Numbered from the stretch's first letter, positions 1 to 9,796 are shown. The stretch is 64,000 nt of DNA from Kosakonia radicincitans DSM 16656 (GCF_000280495.2 NZ_CP018016.1:5084001-5148000), one strand, 5' to 3'. The notes: generated by a model from the sequence alone, not told the origin. Translations and numbers: made by a program.

Positions 1-239
1 TCCAGTTCCATCTCCTGTTGAACCTGCGCAAAAAAACCGCACAGATCGTTTTCCAGCATCTGATGGTTCGGATAAATAACCTGTTCGTTCAATGGCACGC
101 CGGAATGAATATCAGCAAGCCAGCGGAATATATTGTTTCCAGAGACATTGTTATAAAGGACAGGCATATAGCCACCCATAATTCTCGGGTTAACTTCGAC
201 AAGCACCGGTCCTGATTTCATCAGGATCAATTCAATATC
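1..239 (-). pseudogene. ATP-grasp ligase, internal/C-terminal fragment (5' part lost, continues past window edge)
   Basis: The reverse strand has an open frame of about 79 codons from roughly 239 to the window edge. It reads DIELIL, then GPVLVEVNPRIMGG, then a weakly conserved tail. The run of acidic-Asn-Pro-Arg residues is the metal- and ATP-binding end of the carbamoyl-phosphate-synthetase-type ATP-grasp domain, as in ligases joining amino acids or carboxylates. No start codon or N-terminal ATP-grasp half exists: the frame runs straight into the N-terminus of a different enzyme, in another frame. I read this as a decayed gene created by deletion. The rest of its 3' end lies outside the window, so substrate cannot be named. 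Confidence 0.6.
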
Positions 240-355
240 GATCCTCCGGGGTTGAATGATTCCAGCTTGACATAAAGATGAGAATTGAACTGCCGGTCTT
301 TAAGAATCTCCATCAATGGCGTATTGCCAATTGAATCCGTGATATCACCTGTCAT
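227..355 (-). pseudogene. Cysteine-synthase-like PLP enzyme, N-terminal 42 codons only
   Basis: A 42-residue reverse-strand ORF begins with ATG at 355 and ends with TGA at 227-229. It contains SIGNTPLMEIL and VKLESFNPGGSI, the start of fold-type II cysteine synthase/SbnA-like enzymes. In that family the next residues are KDR, containing the PLP lysine. Here the frame leaves the family exactly before this lysine and stops two codons later. About 85% of the enzyme, including the catalytic Lys, is missing. The break lies against the ATP-grasp fragment, so one deletion removed the rest of this gene and the start of the next. It may still be transcribed but cannot be catalytic. Confidence 0.6.
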
Positions 356-946
356 AGGTATTTAATCCATCAAATTGTCACAAAAATAATACAGCCAGCC
401 ACCATAAGCCAGCCACCATAAGCCAGCCACCATAAGCCAGCCTTATAAGGCTATGCCCCAAATTAATAACAGTCAATCAACAGGCACTACTGCTCAAATA
501 ATCGCCTCATTGTTTTTATACATATTTTTCATGTGGTTACAATAAAATCACTTATAGACAACAAATGATAACAGTGACAATCAGATAAAAATTAGAATGT
601 ATTTTTATAACCGTGCAAAAAGACAGGATATTCAACCAGACAGAGTCTGGCGAATAAGTTTTATTGTTCATATTGCGATTACAGCGAAATATTGTTTGCA
701 ACGCAGAGATCCCTTCATGGAATTATTCTAATCTTTGTATTCGGCATTTGTGATAATTTCATCGCGTTAAAATAAGGCAAATAATCTTCACCTATGATAC
801 TGCATAAGTAATATTCCGGTGTGTTTTCTGGAATATTTCGGATAACGATTTAATATGACAAGAAATAGAGCCATCAAATGTGGTCATTATCGGCTAAATA
901 CGGAAAGGCATACGGGGGATAAAAAAGTGTCTCTGTGACGGGGATA
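356..946. other. AT-rich intergenic stretch without a recognisable gene
   Basis: About 590 bases, visibly more AT-rich than the following genes, with no credible ORF in either strand. It holds the 14-bp tandem repeat listed separately and many A/T runs. Together with the fused remnants to its left this looks like an accessory insertion abutting the cybC backbone. In E. coli the nrd anaerobic reductase genes follow cybC on this side. Confidence 0.5.
393..442. repeat. 14-bp tandem repeat, about 3.6 copies
   Basis: The unit AGCCAGCCACCATA occurs perfectly at 393-406, 407-420 and 421-434, followed by a partial AGCCAGCC to 442. It lies in noncoding DNA 40 bases upstream of the PLP-enzyme remnant. 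Perfect short arrays like this vary by slippage and could be a strain-typing locus. Confidence 0.9.
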
Positions 947-973
947 AGGGGGAAAACCGCTGTCTCTCCCCCT
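947..973 (-). terminator. Possible terminator/hairpin downstream of cybC
   Basis: AGGGGGA (947-953) pairs with TCCCCCT (967-973) around a 13-base loop, just beyond the cybC stop codon. There is no clean U-run on the reverse strand, so termination efficiency is doubtful. Confidence 0.35.
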
Positions 974-1006
974 GAGTAATGCTTTATACGTATTGCTCAA
1001 AGCCGA

Positions 1007-1393
1007 TTAACGGTACTTCTTGTGATAGGTGTTGCGCGTGTCAGCAAACCCTTTCGCTGCCGCCTGCGCTTCTTTCACTTTGCCTTCGTTGGCCAGCTTC
1101 AGCGCACCGTCAATTTGACCCACCAGGATATCAAAACCGTGCCGGAAATCTTTCATCTCGGCGCTGTCCGGCGCTTTGCCTTCCAGCTTCGGCGGTGTGG
1201 CTTTTTGTGCATCCAGCGCAGCGGTACGCATTTTGGTTAACGCATCTTTCATTTCGGTGGCGTCACTGGTTTTCTGCACCACTTTGAGATTTTCGTTGAG
1301 GGTATCCATATCATCACCGAGATCGGCGGCAAACACCGTCGAACCAACAAACAATGACGACACAGCAAGGATCGCTAACAGATTTTTACGCAT
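1007..1393 (-). CDS. cybC: Soluble cytochrome b562 precursor
   Basis: 128 residues: a 22-residue Sec signal peptide ending FA-A, then a 106-residue four-helix bundle. The haem ligands of E. coli cytochrome b562, Met7 and His102 of the mature protein, are both in place (ADLGDDM at the new N-terminus; TYHKKYR at the end). The CxxCH motif is absent, as expected for a non-covalent b-type haem. It is a periplasmic electron carrier of uncertain physiological partner. It starts 60 bases after the pmbA stop on the same strand, so the two are probably cotranscribed, as in E. coli. E. coli K-12 carries a truncated cybC; this copy is full length. Confidence 0.95.
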   Translation of the reverse strand: MRKNLLAILAVSSLFVGSTVFAADLGDDMDTLNENLKVVQKTSDATEMKDALTKMRTAALDAQKATPPKLEGKAPDSAEMKDFRHGFDILVGQIDGALKLANEGKVKEAQAAAKGFADTRNTYHKKYR

Positions 1394-1453
1394 TGCTCAC
1401 TTCCTTTTTATTATTCACGCTTAAGGCGCACTGCTTTGCGCCACGGAGTAATG

Positions 1454-2806
1454 TTATTGTCCGGCGATTTTCATCTCCGGTAACAACACTGAACCACACT
1501 GAATGTTACTGCGCTGTTCAATATCGTCACCGATGGTAACAATATTGCGCCACATCTCTTTTAAGTTGCCAGCGATGGTAATTTCGCTCACCGGATACTG
1601 AATTTCACCATTTTCTACCCAGAAACCGGAAGCACCACGGGAATAATCGCCGGTAATACCGCTCACGCCCTGGCCCATCAGTTCGGTCACCACCAGACCG
1701 GTGCCCATCTCTTTCAGCATCTGCTCAAAGCTCAGGCCCCGCCCGGCAATGCGCCAGTTGTGAATACCACCAGCGTGGCCGGTGCTTTTCAACCCCAGTT
1801 TACGCGCGGAATAGTTGGTCAGCAGCCACTGCATCAATACGCCATCTTTGATGATATCGCGGCGTTCGGTACGCACGCCTTCACTGTCGAACGGCGTCGA
1901 AGCCAGCCCTTTACGCAGGTGCGGATGCTCTTCAATGGTCAGCCATTCCGGCAGGATCTGTTTGCCGAGATAGTCGAGCAGGAAAGTCGATTTACGGTAC
2001 ACCGCGCCGCCGGCGATCGCGCCGACCAGATGACCAAACAGCCCGGTTGCCACTTCATGACCGAAAATTACCGGCGCTTTCATGGTCGGCAGCTTACGCG
2101 GCGAAAGGCGCGACAGCGTGCGCTTAGCGCACTCATCGCCGACCCACTCCGGCGTTTTCAGATCGTTGATATCACGACCAATGGTGTACGCGTAATCGCG
2201 CTCCATTTCGCCGTTCTCTTCGGCAATCACGCAGCTCGACAGCGAATGGCGGGTGGAGCAGTAGCTTTGCAGCATACCGTGACTGTTACCGAAAACTTTG
2301 ATGCCGTAGTGGCTGTTGAAGCTGCCGCCTTCGGTATTGGTGATGCGTTTGTCCGCTTTCAGCGCGGTTTGTTCAGCACGAGCCGCCCATTCAATCGCCT
2401 CATCCGGCGTCACTTCCGCCGGGTGGAAAAGATCGAGATCCGGCGCGTCGAAGGCCAGCAGCTCTTTGTCTGCCACGCCCGCGTAAGGATCCGGCGAGGT
2501 GTAGCGGGCAATATCCAGCGCGGCCTGCACCGTACGGGCGATGGCATCCGGGCTGAGATCGGTGGATGATGCGCTGCCTTTGCGGTTCTGGTGATAAACG
2601 GTGATCCCCAGCGCGCCGTCGCTGTTAAATTCTACATTCTCCACTTCACCGTAGCGTGTGCTGACGCCGATCCCGGTGGTTTTGCTGACCGCCACTTCCG
2701 CACCGTCCGCTTTCCCGGAGGCCAGCTCCAGTGCTGTGGAAACCGCTTCTTCCAGCGTTTTGCGTTGTTGTGCAACTTGTGTGATTACTTTCATCGCCAA
2801 TGCCAT
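1454..2806 (-). CDS. pmbA: Metalloprotease subunit TldE/PmbA
   Basis: TldE half of the TldD-TldE heterodimeric zinc protease, which processes microcin B17 and degrades unfolded peptides such as CcdA. Starting at MALAMKV gives 450 residues, the E. coli length; the open frame extends 23 codons further upstream without family similarity. A second Met (2794) is possible because neither start has a strong Shine-Dalgarno sequence. TldE carries no HExxxH metal motif (that is in TldD), and none is seen. Sequence is nearly that of E. coli throughout ([25 protein letters not shown]). It is divergent from darP, about 95 bases apart, and upstream of cybC. Confidence 0.95.
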   Translation of the reverse strand: MALAMKVITQVAQQRKTLEEAVSTALELASGKADGAEVAVSKTTGIGVSTRYGEVENVEFNSDGALGITVYHQNRKGSASSTDLSPDAIARTVQAALDIARYTSPDPYAGVADKELLAFDAPDLDLFHPAEVTPDEAIEWAARAEQTALKADKRITNTEGGSFNSHYGIKVFGNSHGMLQSYCSTRHSLSSCVIAEENGEMERDYAYTIGRDINDLKTPEWVGDECAKRTLSRLSPRKLPTMKAPVIFGHEVATGLFGHLVGAIAGGAVYRKSTFLLDYLGKQILPEWLTIEEHPHLRKGLASTPFDSEGVRTERRDIIKDGVLMQWLLTNYSARKLGLKSTGHAGGIHNWRIAGRGLSFEQMLKEMGTGLVVTELMGQGVSGITGDYSRGASGFWVENGEIQYPVSEITIAGNLKEMWRNIVTIGDDIEQRSNIQCGSVLLPEMKIAGQ

Positions 2807-2901
2807 AATTAAGGGAGAGAATCTTTGAAGTCTAACAGAGAACCGTTTTTCAGTGCGCGCCTTAACTGGTAACATTAGCCTCTTTTTTTAAGGAGCCTGA
2901 G

Positions 2902-3456
2902 ATGACAAAGCAGCCCGACGACTGGCTCGACGACGTGCCCGGTGATGATATTGAAGACGAAGATGATGAGATCATCTGGGTCAGTAAAAGTGAAATTAAG
3001 CGCGATGCTGAAGAGTTAAAGCAGCTTGGCGCGGAAATGGTAGATCTGGGGAAAAACGCGCTGGATAAGCTCCCGCTCGACCAGGATCTGCGTGACGCCA
3101 TTGAACTGGCGCAGCGCATCAAAAAAGAGGGCCGCCGCCGCCAGCTACAGCTGATCGGTAAACTGCTGCGTCAACGCGACGTGGAACCTATCCGCCAGGC
3201 GCTGGATAAGCTGAAAAACCGTCACAACCAGCAGGTGGCGTTTTTCCATAAGCTGGAGCAGCTTCGCGATCGTCTGATCGAAGAGGGCGACGATGCGGTG
3301 CCGGATGTGCTGAACCTGTGGCCGGACGCCGATCGCCAGCAACTGCGTTCGCTTATCCGCAATGCGCAGAAAGAGAAAGAAGGCAACAAACCGCCAAAAT
3401 CCGCGCGGTTGATTTTCCAGTATCTGCGCGAACTGGCCGAAACCAGCGAGCAGTAA
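2902..3456 (+). CDS. darP: Dual-action ribosomal maturation protein DarP (YjgA)
   Basis: 184 residues against 183 in E. coli. Highly charged alpha-helical protein (DUF615) that associates with late 50S precursors and promotes peptidyl-transferase-centre maturation. The acidic N-terminus ([18 protein letters not shown]) is typical. The helical body (residues about 35-170) includes [20 protein letters not shown] segments. The start follows AAGGAG with seven-base spacing. Divergent from pmbA, with a strong hairpin terminator immediately downstream. Confidence 0.95.
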   Translation: MTKQPDDWLDDVPGDDIEDEDDEIIWVSKSEIKRDAEELKQLGAEMVDLGKNALDKLPLDQDLRDAIELAQRIKKEGRRRQLQLIGKLLRQRDVEPIRQALDKLKNRHNQQVAFFHKLEQLRDRLIEEGDDAVPDVLNLWPDADRQQLRSLIRNAQKEKEGNKPPKSARLIFQYLRELAETSEQ

Positions 3457-3470
3457 TCGCCCGATAATCC

Positions 3471-3496
3471 CCCTCTCCGCCAGGAGAGGGATTTTT
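3471..3496. terminator. Rho-independent terminator after darP
   Basis: CCCTCTCC (3471-3478) pairs with GGAGAGGG (3483-3490) across a GCCA loop, followed by ATTTTT. The stem resembles the hairpin between ytfQ and ytfR at 13453-13475. Confidence 0.8.
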
Positions 3497-3745
3497 CCCC
3501 GCTTTTTTATCGCCTTTATAAATAACGCCCGTTTAGCTGAATCGTTAAAGCTAAAATCATCACCGGTCACAAATTTACTACCGTTATACGTTTCATTGCT
3601 CTCATAAATGGGATCAATATTCGCTTTTCATACATCATTCTGCGCTGTTTTTCACCAGATGAATCGGATCACATTTTATCCACTGCGCAAAACGTAGATT
3701 TTCGCTGTGGTGACGATAATCGATTCAGCTAAAAAGGATGGAATG

Positions 3746-4954
3746 ATGAAAAAGAGAGTAATACTTTCCGCTCTGGCACTGCTTATCTCTGGCCCTGCGA
3801 TGGCGAAAACCTGGGTGCTGACAAGTGCTGAAGGCGGAACAGAACAAGGAAACTGGCGAATCACCAGCGATCAGCTGAACATCAAAGATCAGCAGTTCAG
3901 CATTGAGCAGGTGGTACTGCACGGTGGCAAGCAGGAAGGCAGTAAAGTCATTAAACTGAGCAGCAAAAACGGCCTCACCATTGCCCTTAGCCCGACGCGC
4001 GGCATGAATTTGCTTTACGCCGACGGTTTTGGCGTACATCTGGGCTGGAATTCGCCGGTTAAAGAGGTAGTCAACCCGGCATTTATTAACCTCGAAAGCC
4101 GTAACGGACTGGGCTGGCTGGAAGGTTTCAACGAGATGGTGGTGCGCTGCGGTTATGAATGGACTGGTCATCCGGTCACCGCTGACGGGCAGATTTATAC
4201 CCTGCACGGCAAAGTGGGCAACACGCCGGCATCCCAGGTTTCGGTGGATGTCAGCGAAACAGCGCCTTATGAAATCCGTATTCGCGGGCTGGTAAAAGAG
4301 AGCGCATTTAAAAAAGTGGATCTGCAAACGCAGACGGAACTGCGCTATATTCCTGGCAGCAACAGTTTCAGCCTGCATGATGTGCTGACCAACCATGCGG
4401 ATTACCCACACGACTATCAAATTATCTATCACAGCAACTTCAGCAAACCGATTCTCGAACAGGGCGCGCGTTTTATTACGCCATATGAAAATGTCAGCCC
4501 CTTCAATGACTATGCCAAAGGCGGCCTGAAAGAGTGGCAAACCTACGCCGGGCCGACCAAAGGCTTCGATGAGATGGTGTTTAATATCAAACCGTTAGCC
4601 GATGCCAGCAAACAGACGGTGGCTGCGCTGGTGAACAAAGCGGGCGATATAGGGGTGGCAATTAGCTATAACACCGAACAACTGCCAGTGCTGACGATGT
4701 GGAAAAACACCGATACGGAAAAACAGGGCTATGTCACCGGGATTGAGCCGGGCACCAGCTATGCGTATCCGGTGACCATTGAACGCGCGCAAAAACGCGT
4801 AAAACAGCTGCAACCGGGCCAGAGTACACGCTTCGATCTGACTTACACCCTGCTGCATAGCAGCAGCCAGGTGGCTGACATAGAGAAACGAGTGAAAGAG
4901 ATTCAGGGCAGCAAAACGCCACAAACTATCGACACGCCGATGGCAAAAGAGTAA
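3746..4954 (+). CDS. Secreted DUF4432 (aldose-1-epimerase-like) protein
   Basis: 402 residues from the ATG at 3746, chosen because AAGGA lies seven bases upstream; ATG 3743 is the alternative. An N-terminal signal peptide (MKKRVILSALALLISGPAMA) predicts periplasmic export. The mature part resembles the DUF4432 branch of galactose-mutarotase-like beta-sandwich proteins: SPTRGMNLLYADGF, an RNGLGWLEGFNE segment and a conserved LHG before GKVGNTP. Such proteins bind a sugar in a shallow groove and may equilibrate anomers. Its exact substrate is unknown. E. coli has no gene between yjgA and mpl, so this is accessory. It is convergent with mpl and shares its terminator. Confidence 0.8.
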   Translation: MKKRVILSALALLISGPAMAKTWVLTSAEGGTEQGNWRITSDQLNIKDQQFSIEQVVLHGGKQEGSKVIKLSSKNGLTIALSPTRGMNLLYADGFGVHLGWNSPVKEVVNPAFINLESRNGLGWLEGFNEMVVRCGYEWTGHPVTADGQIYTLHGKVGNTPASQVSVDVSETAPYEIRIRGLVKESAFKKVDLQTQTELRYIPGSNSFSLHDVLTNHADYPHDYQIIYHSNFSKPILEQGARFITPYENVSPFNDYAKGGLKEWQTYAGPTKGFDEMVFNIKPLADASKQTVAALVNKAGDIGVAISYNTEQLPVLTMWKNTDTEKQGYVTGIEPGTSYAYPVTIERAQKRVKQLQPGQSTRFDLTYTLLHSSSQVADIEKRVKEIQGSKTPQTIDTPMAKE

Positions 4955-4965
4955 TCCACAGCCAT

Positions 4966-5003
4966 AAAAAAAACCGCGCTGGTTTCCCGGCGCGGTTTTT
5001 TTA
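4966..5003. terminator. Bidirectional terminator between DUF4432 gene and mpl
   Basis: AAACCGCGC (4971-4979) pairs with GCGCGGTTT (4990-4998), flanked by an A-run on the left and a T-run on the right, so it serves both convergent genes. Confidence 0.9.
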
Positions 5004-5016
5004 TTTCAGCCAGCCG

Positions 5017-6399
5017 TCAGAGCTTTTCCGCTTCGGCCTCAGCTTTTTTCGCTAAGCCATCAAGCAGCTTCTGGTGAATGCCGCCGAAACCGCCGTTGCT
5101 CATCACCAGGATATGATCGCCAGGCTGCGCGGTTTTGATGATCATCTCCGCCAGCGTATCGACATCCGCGCTCCAGTGAGCAGGCTGCACGCAGGCATCC
5201 GCCACTTCCGCAACCTGCCACGGAATATGCTGCGGTTGCAGCAGAAAGACTTCATCGGCGCGTCCCAGCGATGGCGCCAGATCGTCTTTGCAGATGCCCA
5301 TTTTCATCGTGTTGGAGCGCGGTTCCAGCACGGCGATGATTTTCGCCGTGCCGCCGACTTTGCCGCGCAGCGCGGCCAGCGTGGCGAGGATCGCCGTCGG
5401 GTGATGCGCGAAATCGTCATACACCGTTACGCCGTTCGCTTCCCCGCGCAGCTCCAGACGACGGCGGGCATTGATAAACGAGCCCAGCGCACTGGCGGCA
5501 TCCGCCGGTGCAACGCCAACATGGCGCGCAGCGGCAATGGCCATCAAACCGTTGTGCATGTTGTGCTCGCCCACCAGCCCCCAGTTCACCTGCCCGACAC
5601 ATGCGCCGTCCAGCCATACTTCCCAGCTTGAGGCATCGGTGGTCAGTTTCTTCGCCTGCCAGTGGCCCTGTTCGCCCACCAGTTCCTGCTCGCTCCAGCA
5701 GCCCATCGCCATGGTCTGCTTCAGGTTGATGTCGTTTTCTGGCCAGATGATTTTCCCCTGCCCCGGCACGATGCGTACCAGGTGGTGGAACTGCTTCTGA
5801 ATCGCCTTCAGGTCATCAAAAATATCCGCATGATCGAATTCAAGGTTATTCAGAATCAGCGTGCGCGGGCAGTAATGAACGAATTTGGAACGCTTGTCGA
5901 AGAACGCGCAGTCATACTCATCGGCTTCAATGACGAAGAAAGGGCTGTCGCCCAGACGCGCAGAAACCTCAAAGTTCCCCGGAACGCCACCAATGACAAA
6001 GCCCGGCTTGTAGCCACAGGCTTCGAGGATCCAGGTTGCCATCCCGGCGGTGGTGGTTTTGCCGTGCGTACCGGCAACGGCAACGACCCAGCGATCGCGC
6101 AGAACAAAGTCATGCAGCCACTGCGGGCCGGACATAAACGGAATGTTTTTCTCCAGCACCGCTTCCACGCATGGATTACCGCGCTTCATGACGTTGCCGA
6201 TAATCACCAAATCCGGTGCAGGATCGAGCTGGCTTGCGTCATAACCTTCAATTAGCTCAATACCTTGCTTTTCAAGCAGCGTGCTCATCGGCGGGTAAAT
6301 ATTGGCGTCGGAGCCCGTCACCTGATGTCCCAGCGAACGCGCCAGCAAGGCCAGGCCGCCCATGAAAGTGCCACAAATCCCCAAAATATGAATGCGCAT
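5017..6399 (-). CDS. mpl: Murein tripeptide ligase Mpl
   Basis: UDP-N-acetylmuramate:L-alanyl-gamma-D-glutamyl-meso-diaminopimelate ligase, a cytoplasmic enzyme that recycles the murein tripeptide by attaching it to UDP-MurNAc. 460 residues (E. coli 457). Mur-ligase three-domain architecture: a Rossmann start (HILGICGTFMGG), the ATP P-loop AGTHGKTTT at residues 109-117, the central EADEYDCAFFDKRSKF segment, and a C-terminal domain with EPRSNTMK. The short lysine/glutamate-rich tail is typical. Divergent from fbp; both promoters must lie in the 276 bases between. Confidence 0.96.
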   Translation of the reverse strand: MRIHILGICGTFMGGLALLARSLGHQVTGSDANIYPPMSTLLEKQGIELIEGYDASQLDPAPDLVIIGNVMKRGNPCVEAVLEKNIPFMSGPQWLHDFVLRDRWVVAVAGTHGKTTTAGMATWILEACGYKPGFVIGGVPGNFEVSARLGDSPFFVIEADEYDCAFFDKRSKFVHYCPRTLILNNLEFDHADIFDDLKAIQKQFHHLVRIVPGQGKIIWPENDINLKQTMAMGCWSEQELVGEQGHWQAKKLTTDASSWEVWLDGACVGQVNWGLVGEHNMHNGLMAIAAARHVGVAPADAASALGSFINARRRLELRGEANGVTVYDDFAHHPTAILATLAALRGKVGGTAKIIAVLEPRSNTMKMGICKDDLAPSLGRADEVFLLQPQHIPWQVAEVADACVQPAHWSADVDTLAEMIIKTAQPGDHILVMSNGGFGGIHQKLLDGLAKKAEAEAEKL

Positions 6400-6675
6400 A
6401 CGTTTTTATCCTTTCCAAAACTGGCGCACATTTTACGCATATGTTTAACGTCTGAGAAATGCATTTCAGGATAATCCCCATACTGCTGGCGCGATTCACC
6501 TGAGCACGGACTTTTGAATCTTTGTTAGTATTGTTGTATGTCCGTCGCGTTTTCGACTTCGAAAGCGCTGGCTGTTAAGGTTCAGGCTGTTTACTATCCG
6601 GAACTTGCTGTCGCCAGCAACCTGAAACCTTCAGGACAAGATCGCTTTACTCCATATACATGCAGGGAAAGTGTT

Positions 6676-7674
6676 ATGAAAACGTTAGGTGAATTTATTG
6701 TCGAAAAGCAGCACGAGTTCTCACACGCCACCGGTGAATTAACTGCTTTGCTGTCGGCGATAAAACTGGGCGCCAAGATCATTCATCGCGATATCAATAA
6801 GGCCGGTCTGGTCGATATCCTGGGTGCAAGCGGTGCTGAAAACGTCCAGGGCGAGGAGCAACAAAAACTCGACCTGTTCGCAAACGAAAAACTGAAAGCT
6901 GCACTTCGCGCACGCGATATCGTGGCCGGTATCGCTTCTGAAGAAGAGGACGAAATTGTCGTTTTCGAAGGTTGTGAACACGCCAAATACGTGGTGCTGA
7001 TGGATCCTCTTGATGGCTCATCGAACATCGACGTTAACGTCTCTGTCGGGACCATTTTCTCTATTTACCGCCGCGTTACTCCTGTCGGCACGCCGGTTAC
7101 GGAAGAAGACTTCCTGCAACCGGGCAACAAACAGGTTGCTGCGGGCTACGTGGTCTACGGCTCGTCCACCATGCTGGTTTACACCACCGGCTGCGGTGTT
7201 CACGCCTTTACATACGATCCATCACTCGGCGTTTTCTGCCTGTGCCAGGAGCGTATGAAGTTCCCGGAGCGTGGCAATACCTACTCCATCAACGAAGGTA
7301 ACTACATCAAATTCCCGCAGGGCGTGAAAAAGTACCTGAAGTTCTGCCAGGAAGAGGATAAAGCGACCAACCGTCCGTATACCACGCGCTATATCGGCTC
7401 GCTGGTCGCGGATTTCCACCGCAACCTGCTGAAAGGCGGCATCTACCTCTACCCAAGCACCGCAAGCCACCCGCAAGGGAAGCTTCGCCTGCTGTATGAG
7501 TGCAATCCGATGGCGTTCCTCGCTGAACAAGCGGGCGGCAAAGCGAGCGACGGGAAAGAGCGCATTCTGGATATTCAACCGGAAAGCCTGCACCAGCGCC
7601 GTCCGTTCTTCGTCGGCAATGAGCACATGGTTGATGATGTAGAACGTTTTATGCGTGAATTCCCGGACGCGTAA
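6676..7674 (+). CDS. fbp: Class I fructose-1,6-bisphosphatase
   Basis: 332 residues from [15 protein letters not shown], identical in length to E. coli Fbp. The open frame extends 46 codons upstream but that part is unlike the family, and the ATG at 6676 is preceded by AGGGAA. Hydrolyses fructose 1,6-bisphosphate in gluconeogenesis, cytosolic, Mg-dependent and AMP-inhibited. The metal-binding motif [10 protein letters not shown] begins at residue 110, and the EEEDE and [14 protein letters not shown] segments are intact. A strong terminator follows at once. Confidence 0.97.
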   Translation: MKTLGEFIVEKQHEFSHATGELTALLSAIKLGAKIIHRDINKAGLVDILGASGAENVQGEEQQKLDLFANEKLKAALRARDIVAGIASEEEDEIVVFEGCEHAKYVVLMDPLDGSSNIDVNVSVGTIFSIYRRVTPVGTPVTEEDFLQPGNKQVAAGYVVYGSSTMLVYTTGCGVHAFTYDPSLGVFCLCQERMKFPERGNTYSINEGNYIKFPQGVKKYLKFCQEEDKATNRPYTTRYIGSLVADFHRNLLKGGIYLYPSTASHPQGKLRLLYECNPMAFLAEQAGGKASDGKERILDIQPESLHQRRPFFVGNEHMVDDVERFMREFPDA

Positions 7675-7692
7675 GCGCAGGGAAAGAGGAAT

Positions 7693-7721
7693 AAAGCGCC
7701 ACATTTGTGGCGCTTTTTTTT
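7693..7721. terminator. Rho-independent terminator after fbp
   Basis: AAAGCGCCACA (7693-7703) pairs with TGTGGCGCTTT (7706-7716), then a T-run. It ends at the stop codon of the convergent DUF2569 gene, which it can also serve. Confidence 0.9.
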
Positions 7722-8217
7722 AGCGCACGAAAGTCCGTTTAACGCGCCCGGAGATGAGGAAATACGGCACCCAAATCGCTGCGCTTATCGCATTGCGAAT
7801 CAACGCTTTCACCGTTTCGAAGACGAACGGCAGCCCGATAAGGTAGTGCGCCAGCAATAAATCAACACCGTAAAAAACCAGCCAAATCAGCAGGAAACCA
7901 ATGTAAAAGCGCGGAAGCTGACGCTTTTTACGAAAGAACAGGCCGCAAACAAACAGCGTATAAGCGAACATGGCGATATAGAAAACCAGTTCGTAAATCA
8001 GCAGCGCTTTCGGCCCTGTGCCGATGACACTGTAGTGCTCCATCAACACTTTGGTGGTGGTGTTAATCGAGACAATGATCGCAATCAGCGACACCAGCAG
8101 GCCAATCGCCGGTACAAACAACCAGCCGCGGATCTTTTTAAACTCGCGCTCTTCGCACACCGCGCAGTAATCGCTGTCTTTCAGCGCTTCGTTATCACAT
8201 TGAATACAAACACCCAT
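7720..8217 (-). CDS. DUF2569 membrane protein with N-terminal CxxC pairs
   Basis: 165 residues starting at MGVCIQCD; GGAAGGGAA precedes this ATG with good spacing. The upstream open frame is only the shadow of the chemoreceptor tail. The first 25 residues hold two CxxC pairs (CIQC, CAVC), a likely small zinc ribbon. They are followed by about four transmembrane helices (residues about 33-55, 72-95, 105-125, 138-155). DUF2569 proteins are uncharacterised inner-membrane proteins. It begins 13 bases after the chemoreceptor stop codon, so it is probably cotranscribed with it, which would place it in the motility regulon. E. coli lacks both genes at this position. Confidence 0.8.
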   Translation of the reverse strand: MGVCIQCDNEALKDSDYCAVCEEREFKKIRGWLFVPAIGLLVSLIAIIVSINTTTKVLMEHYSVIGTGPKALLIYELVFYIAMFAYTLFVCGLFFRKKRQLPRFYIGFLLIWLVFYGVDLLLAHYLIGLPFVFETVKALIRNAISAAIWVPYFLISGRVKRTFVR

Positions 8218-8230
8218 TTCCCTTCCTTGA

Positions 8231-9796
8231 TTATCCCTGGGTTTGCAGGCGGAATGATGCCATCGCTTGCAACAGCTCGCGCGCCTGCTCTTCCAGCGAA
8301 CGGGTCGCGGCAGACGATTGTTGTACCAGCGCCGCATTCTGCTGCGCGGTTTCATCCATCTGACTGACCGCTATATTGACCTGCTCAATGCCCCGGCTCT
8401 GCTCCTGCGATGCGTTGGCGATTTCGCGCATCAGTTTGGTCATACGCAGCACTTCTTCGGCGATTTCATCCATCGTTTCACCCGCCTGCATCGCCAGATC
8501 GCTGCCTTCAGAGACCTGCGCCTGCGAGCTGCTGATAAGCTGGCGGATCTCTTTCGCCGATTCGGCGCTGCGGCTGGCAAGATTACGCACCTCCCCGGCC
8601 ACCACCGCGAAACCACGCCCCTGCTCTCCCGCACGCGCCGCTTCGACCGCGGCGTTCAACGCAAGGATATTGGTCTGGAAGGCAATGGCGTCAATCACGC
8701 TGAGAATATCGGCGATGCGATCGGAACTGCTGGAGATATCGCGCATTTTTTCAATCACATAGCACACCATTTCGCTGCCGCGATCGGCGGTATCGGAAAC
8801 GGTTTTAGCCAGTTTATGCGCCTGTTCGGCGTTGTCGGCGTTCAGTTTCACCGTGGCGGTGATCTGCTCCATGCTGGCAGCCGTTTGTTCAAGCGATGTC
8901 GCCGTTGATTCCGTGCGTTGCGACAGATCGACGTTGCCAGCGGCCAGTTCACGGCTGCCGGTATCGATTTGCGCGCTGGCATCGCGAACGCGGGTAACGG
9001 AGCTTATCAGCGAGTGACGCATCTCTTCGATGGCCGCGTTCAGACGGTTAAACTCTTTACTGCTCGCCTCGGCTTTAACTGCGATCAAATCGCCAGCCGC
9101 AACCTGTTCAAGCTGTTCGATCGAACGATCCAGCGGTTTCAGCAGCATATGGCGCAGCGCCAGCCAGGCCAGCACGATAATCCCGGCCACCAGCAGCGCC
9201 ACCACCAGAATCAGCAACATCACAGCACGTTTGCTGCTCTGTACGGCGTCCACTTCCGCTCTGCCGCGAGCTTCGCCCCACTTCTGGAAGGCTTGCATAT
9301 CGTTATCGAACTGGCGGGAGATGGGGATCAGTTTGTTTTCCAGTAAATCGTAGTAGGCATCCGCACTTTGCTGATTCAGCGCATCCTGCATCGGTTTAAT
9401 GCCCTGGTTCACGTAATCGCCGTAGCTTTTCGCCACCTGGGCAAGCAGTGCGGAACCCTGCTCATCATCCACACCGGAGGCGATCACGTCACTGAGAGAC
9501 TGTTCGCCCTGCGCGATTTCGCCGTTGATCTGCTTCACGGATTTCGCCGCGTCATCCAGCAGCCCCACTTCCATCATCCGCACCGCCTGGCCAGCTTCGT
9601 TACGCGCCCGCAAAATCAGCGTGTACCCCTCGCTCAGGCGCGCCATTTTTTGGCCCTGAAGTTGATTAATTCGCTCCAGCGACGAGGAGCTTTTATTGAG
9701 TGCATACACCCCGATGCCGCTGACCAGCAGCAGCAGAAGCGTCATAACAGCCAGCAAAGAAAGTAAACCAGTACGGATCGAAAGCGTTTTAAGCAT
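8231..9796 (-). CDS. Methyl-accepting chemotaxis protein, TarH-type sensor
   Basis: 521 residues: cytoplasmic stub, TM1 (about 8-30), periplasmic four-helix-bundle sensor (about 31-185), TM2 (about 190-212), HAMP (about 213-265), then the cytoplasmic coiled coil. The signalling tip ([29 protein letters not shown]) that binds CheA and CheW is intact. Adaptation helices with paired Gln/Glu ([16 protein letters not shown]) flank it. It ends at FRLQTQG without the NWETF-type pentapeptide, so CheR/CheB must act from a neighbouring receptor. Ligand unknown. A sigma-28 promoter lies 58 bases upstream. Inserted between fbp and yjfF relative to E. coli. Confidence 0.92.
   Translation of the reverse strand: MLKTLSIRTGLLSLLAVMTLLLLLVSGIGVYALNKSSSSLERINQLQGQKMARLSEGYTLILRARNEAGQAVRMMEVGLLDDAAKSVKQINGEIAQGEQSLSDVIASGVDDEQGSALLAQVAKSYGDYVNQGIKPMQDALNQQSADAYYDLLENKLIPISRQFDNDMQAFQKWGEARGRAEVDAVQSSKRAVMLLILVVALLVAGIIVLAWLALRHMLLKPLDRSIEQLEQVAAGDLIAVKAEASSKEFNRLNAAIEEMRHSLISSVTRVRDASAQIDTGSRELAAGNVDLSQRTESTATSLEQTAASMEQITATVKLNADNAEQAHKLAKTVSDTADRGSEMVCYVIEKMRDISSSSDRIADILSVIDAIAFQTNILALNAAVEAARAGEQGRGFAVVAGEVRNLASRSAESAKEIRQLISSSQAQVSEGSDLAMQAGETMDEIAEEVLRMTKLMREIANASQEQSRGIEQVNIAVSQMDETAQQNAALVQQSSAATRSLEEQARELLQAMASFRLQTQG

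Noticed and set aside
18..215. 65-codon forward ORF at the left edge
   Set aside because: The reverse strand there clearly encodes ATP-grasp residues; the forward frame is its shadow.
393..442. CRISPR array
   Set aside because: Units are contiguous 14-mers without spacers and there are no cas genes.
1760..2569. 269-codon ORF antisense to pmbA
   Set aside because: Shadow of a fully conserved gene.
8218..8355. N-terminal extension of the DUF2569 protein
   Set aside because: The extra 46 residues are a shadow of the receptor C-terminus; the internal ATG has the ribosome-binding site and the family start.
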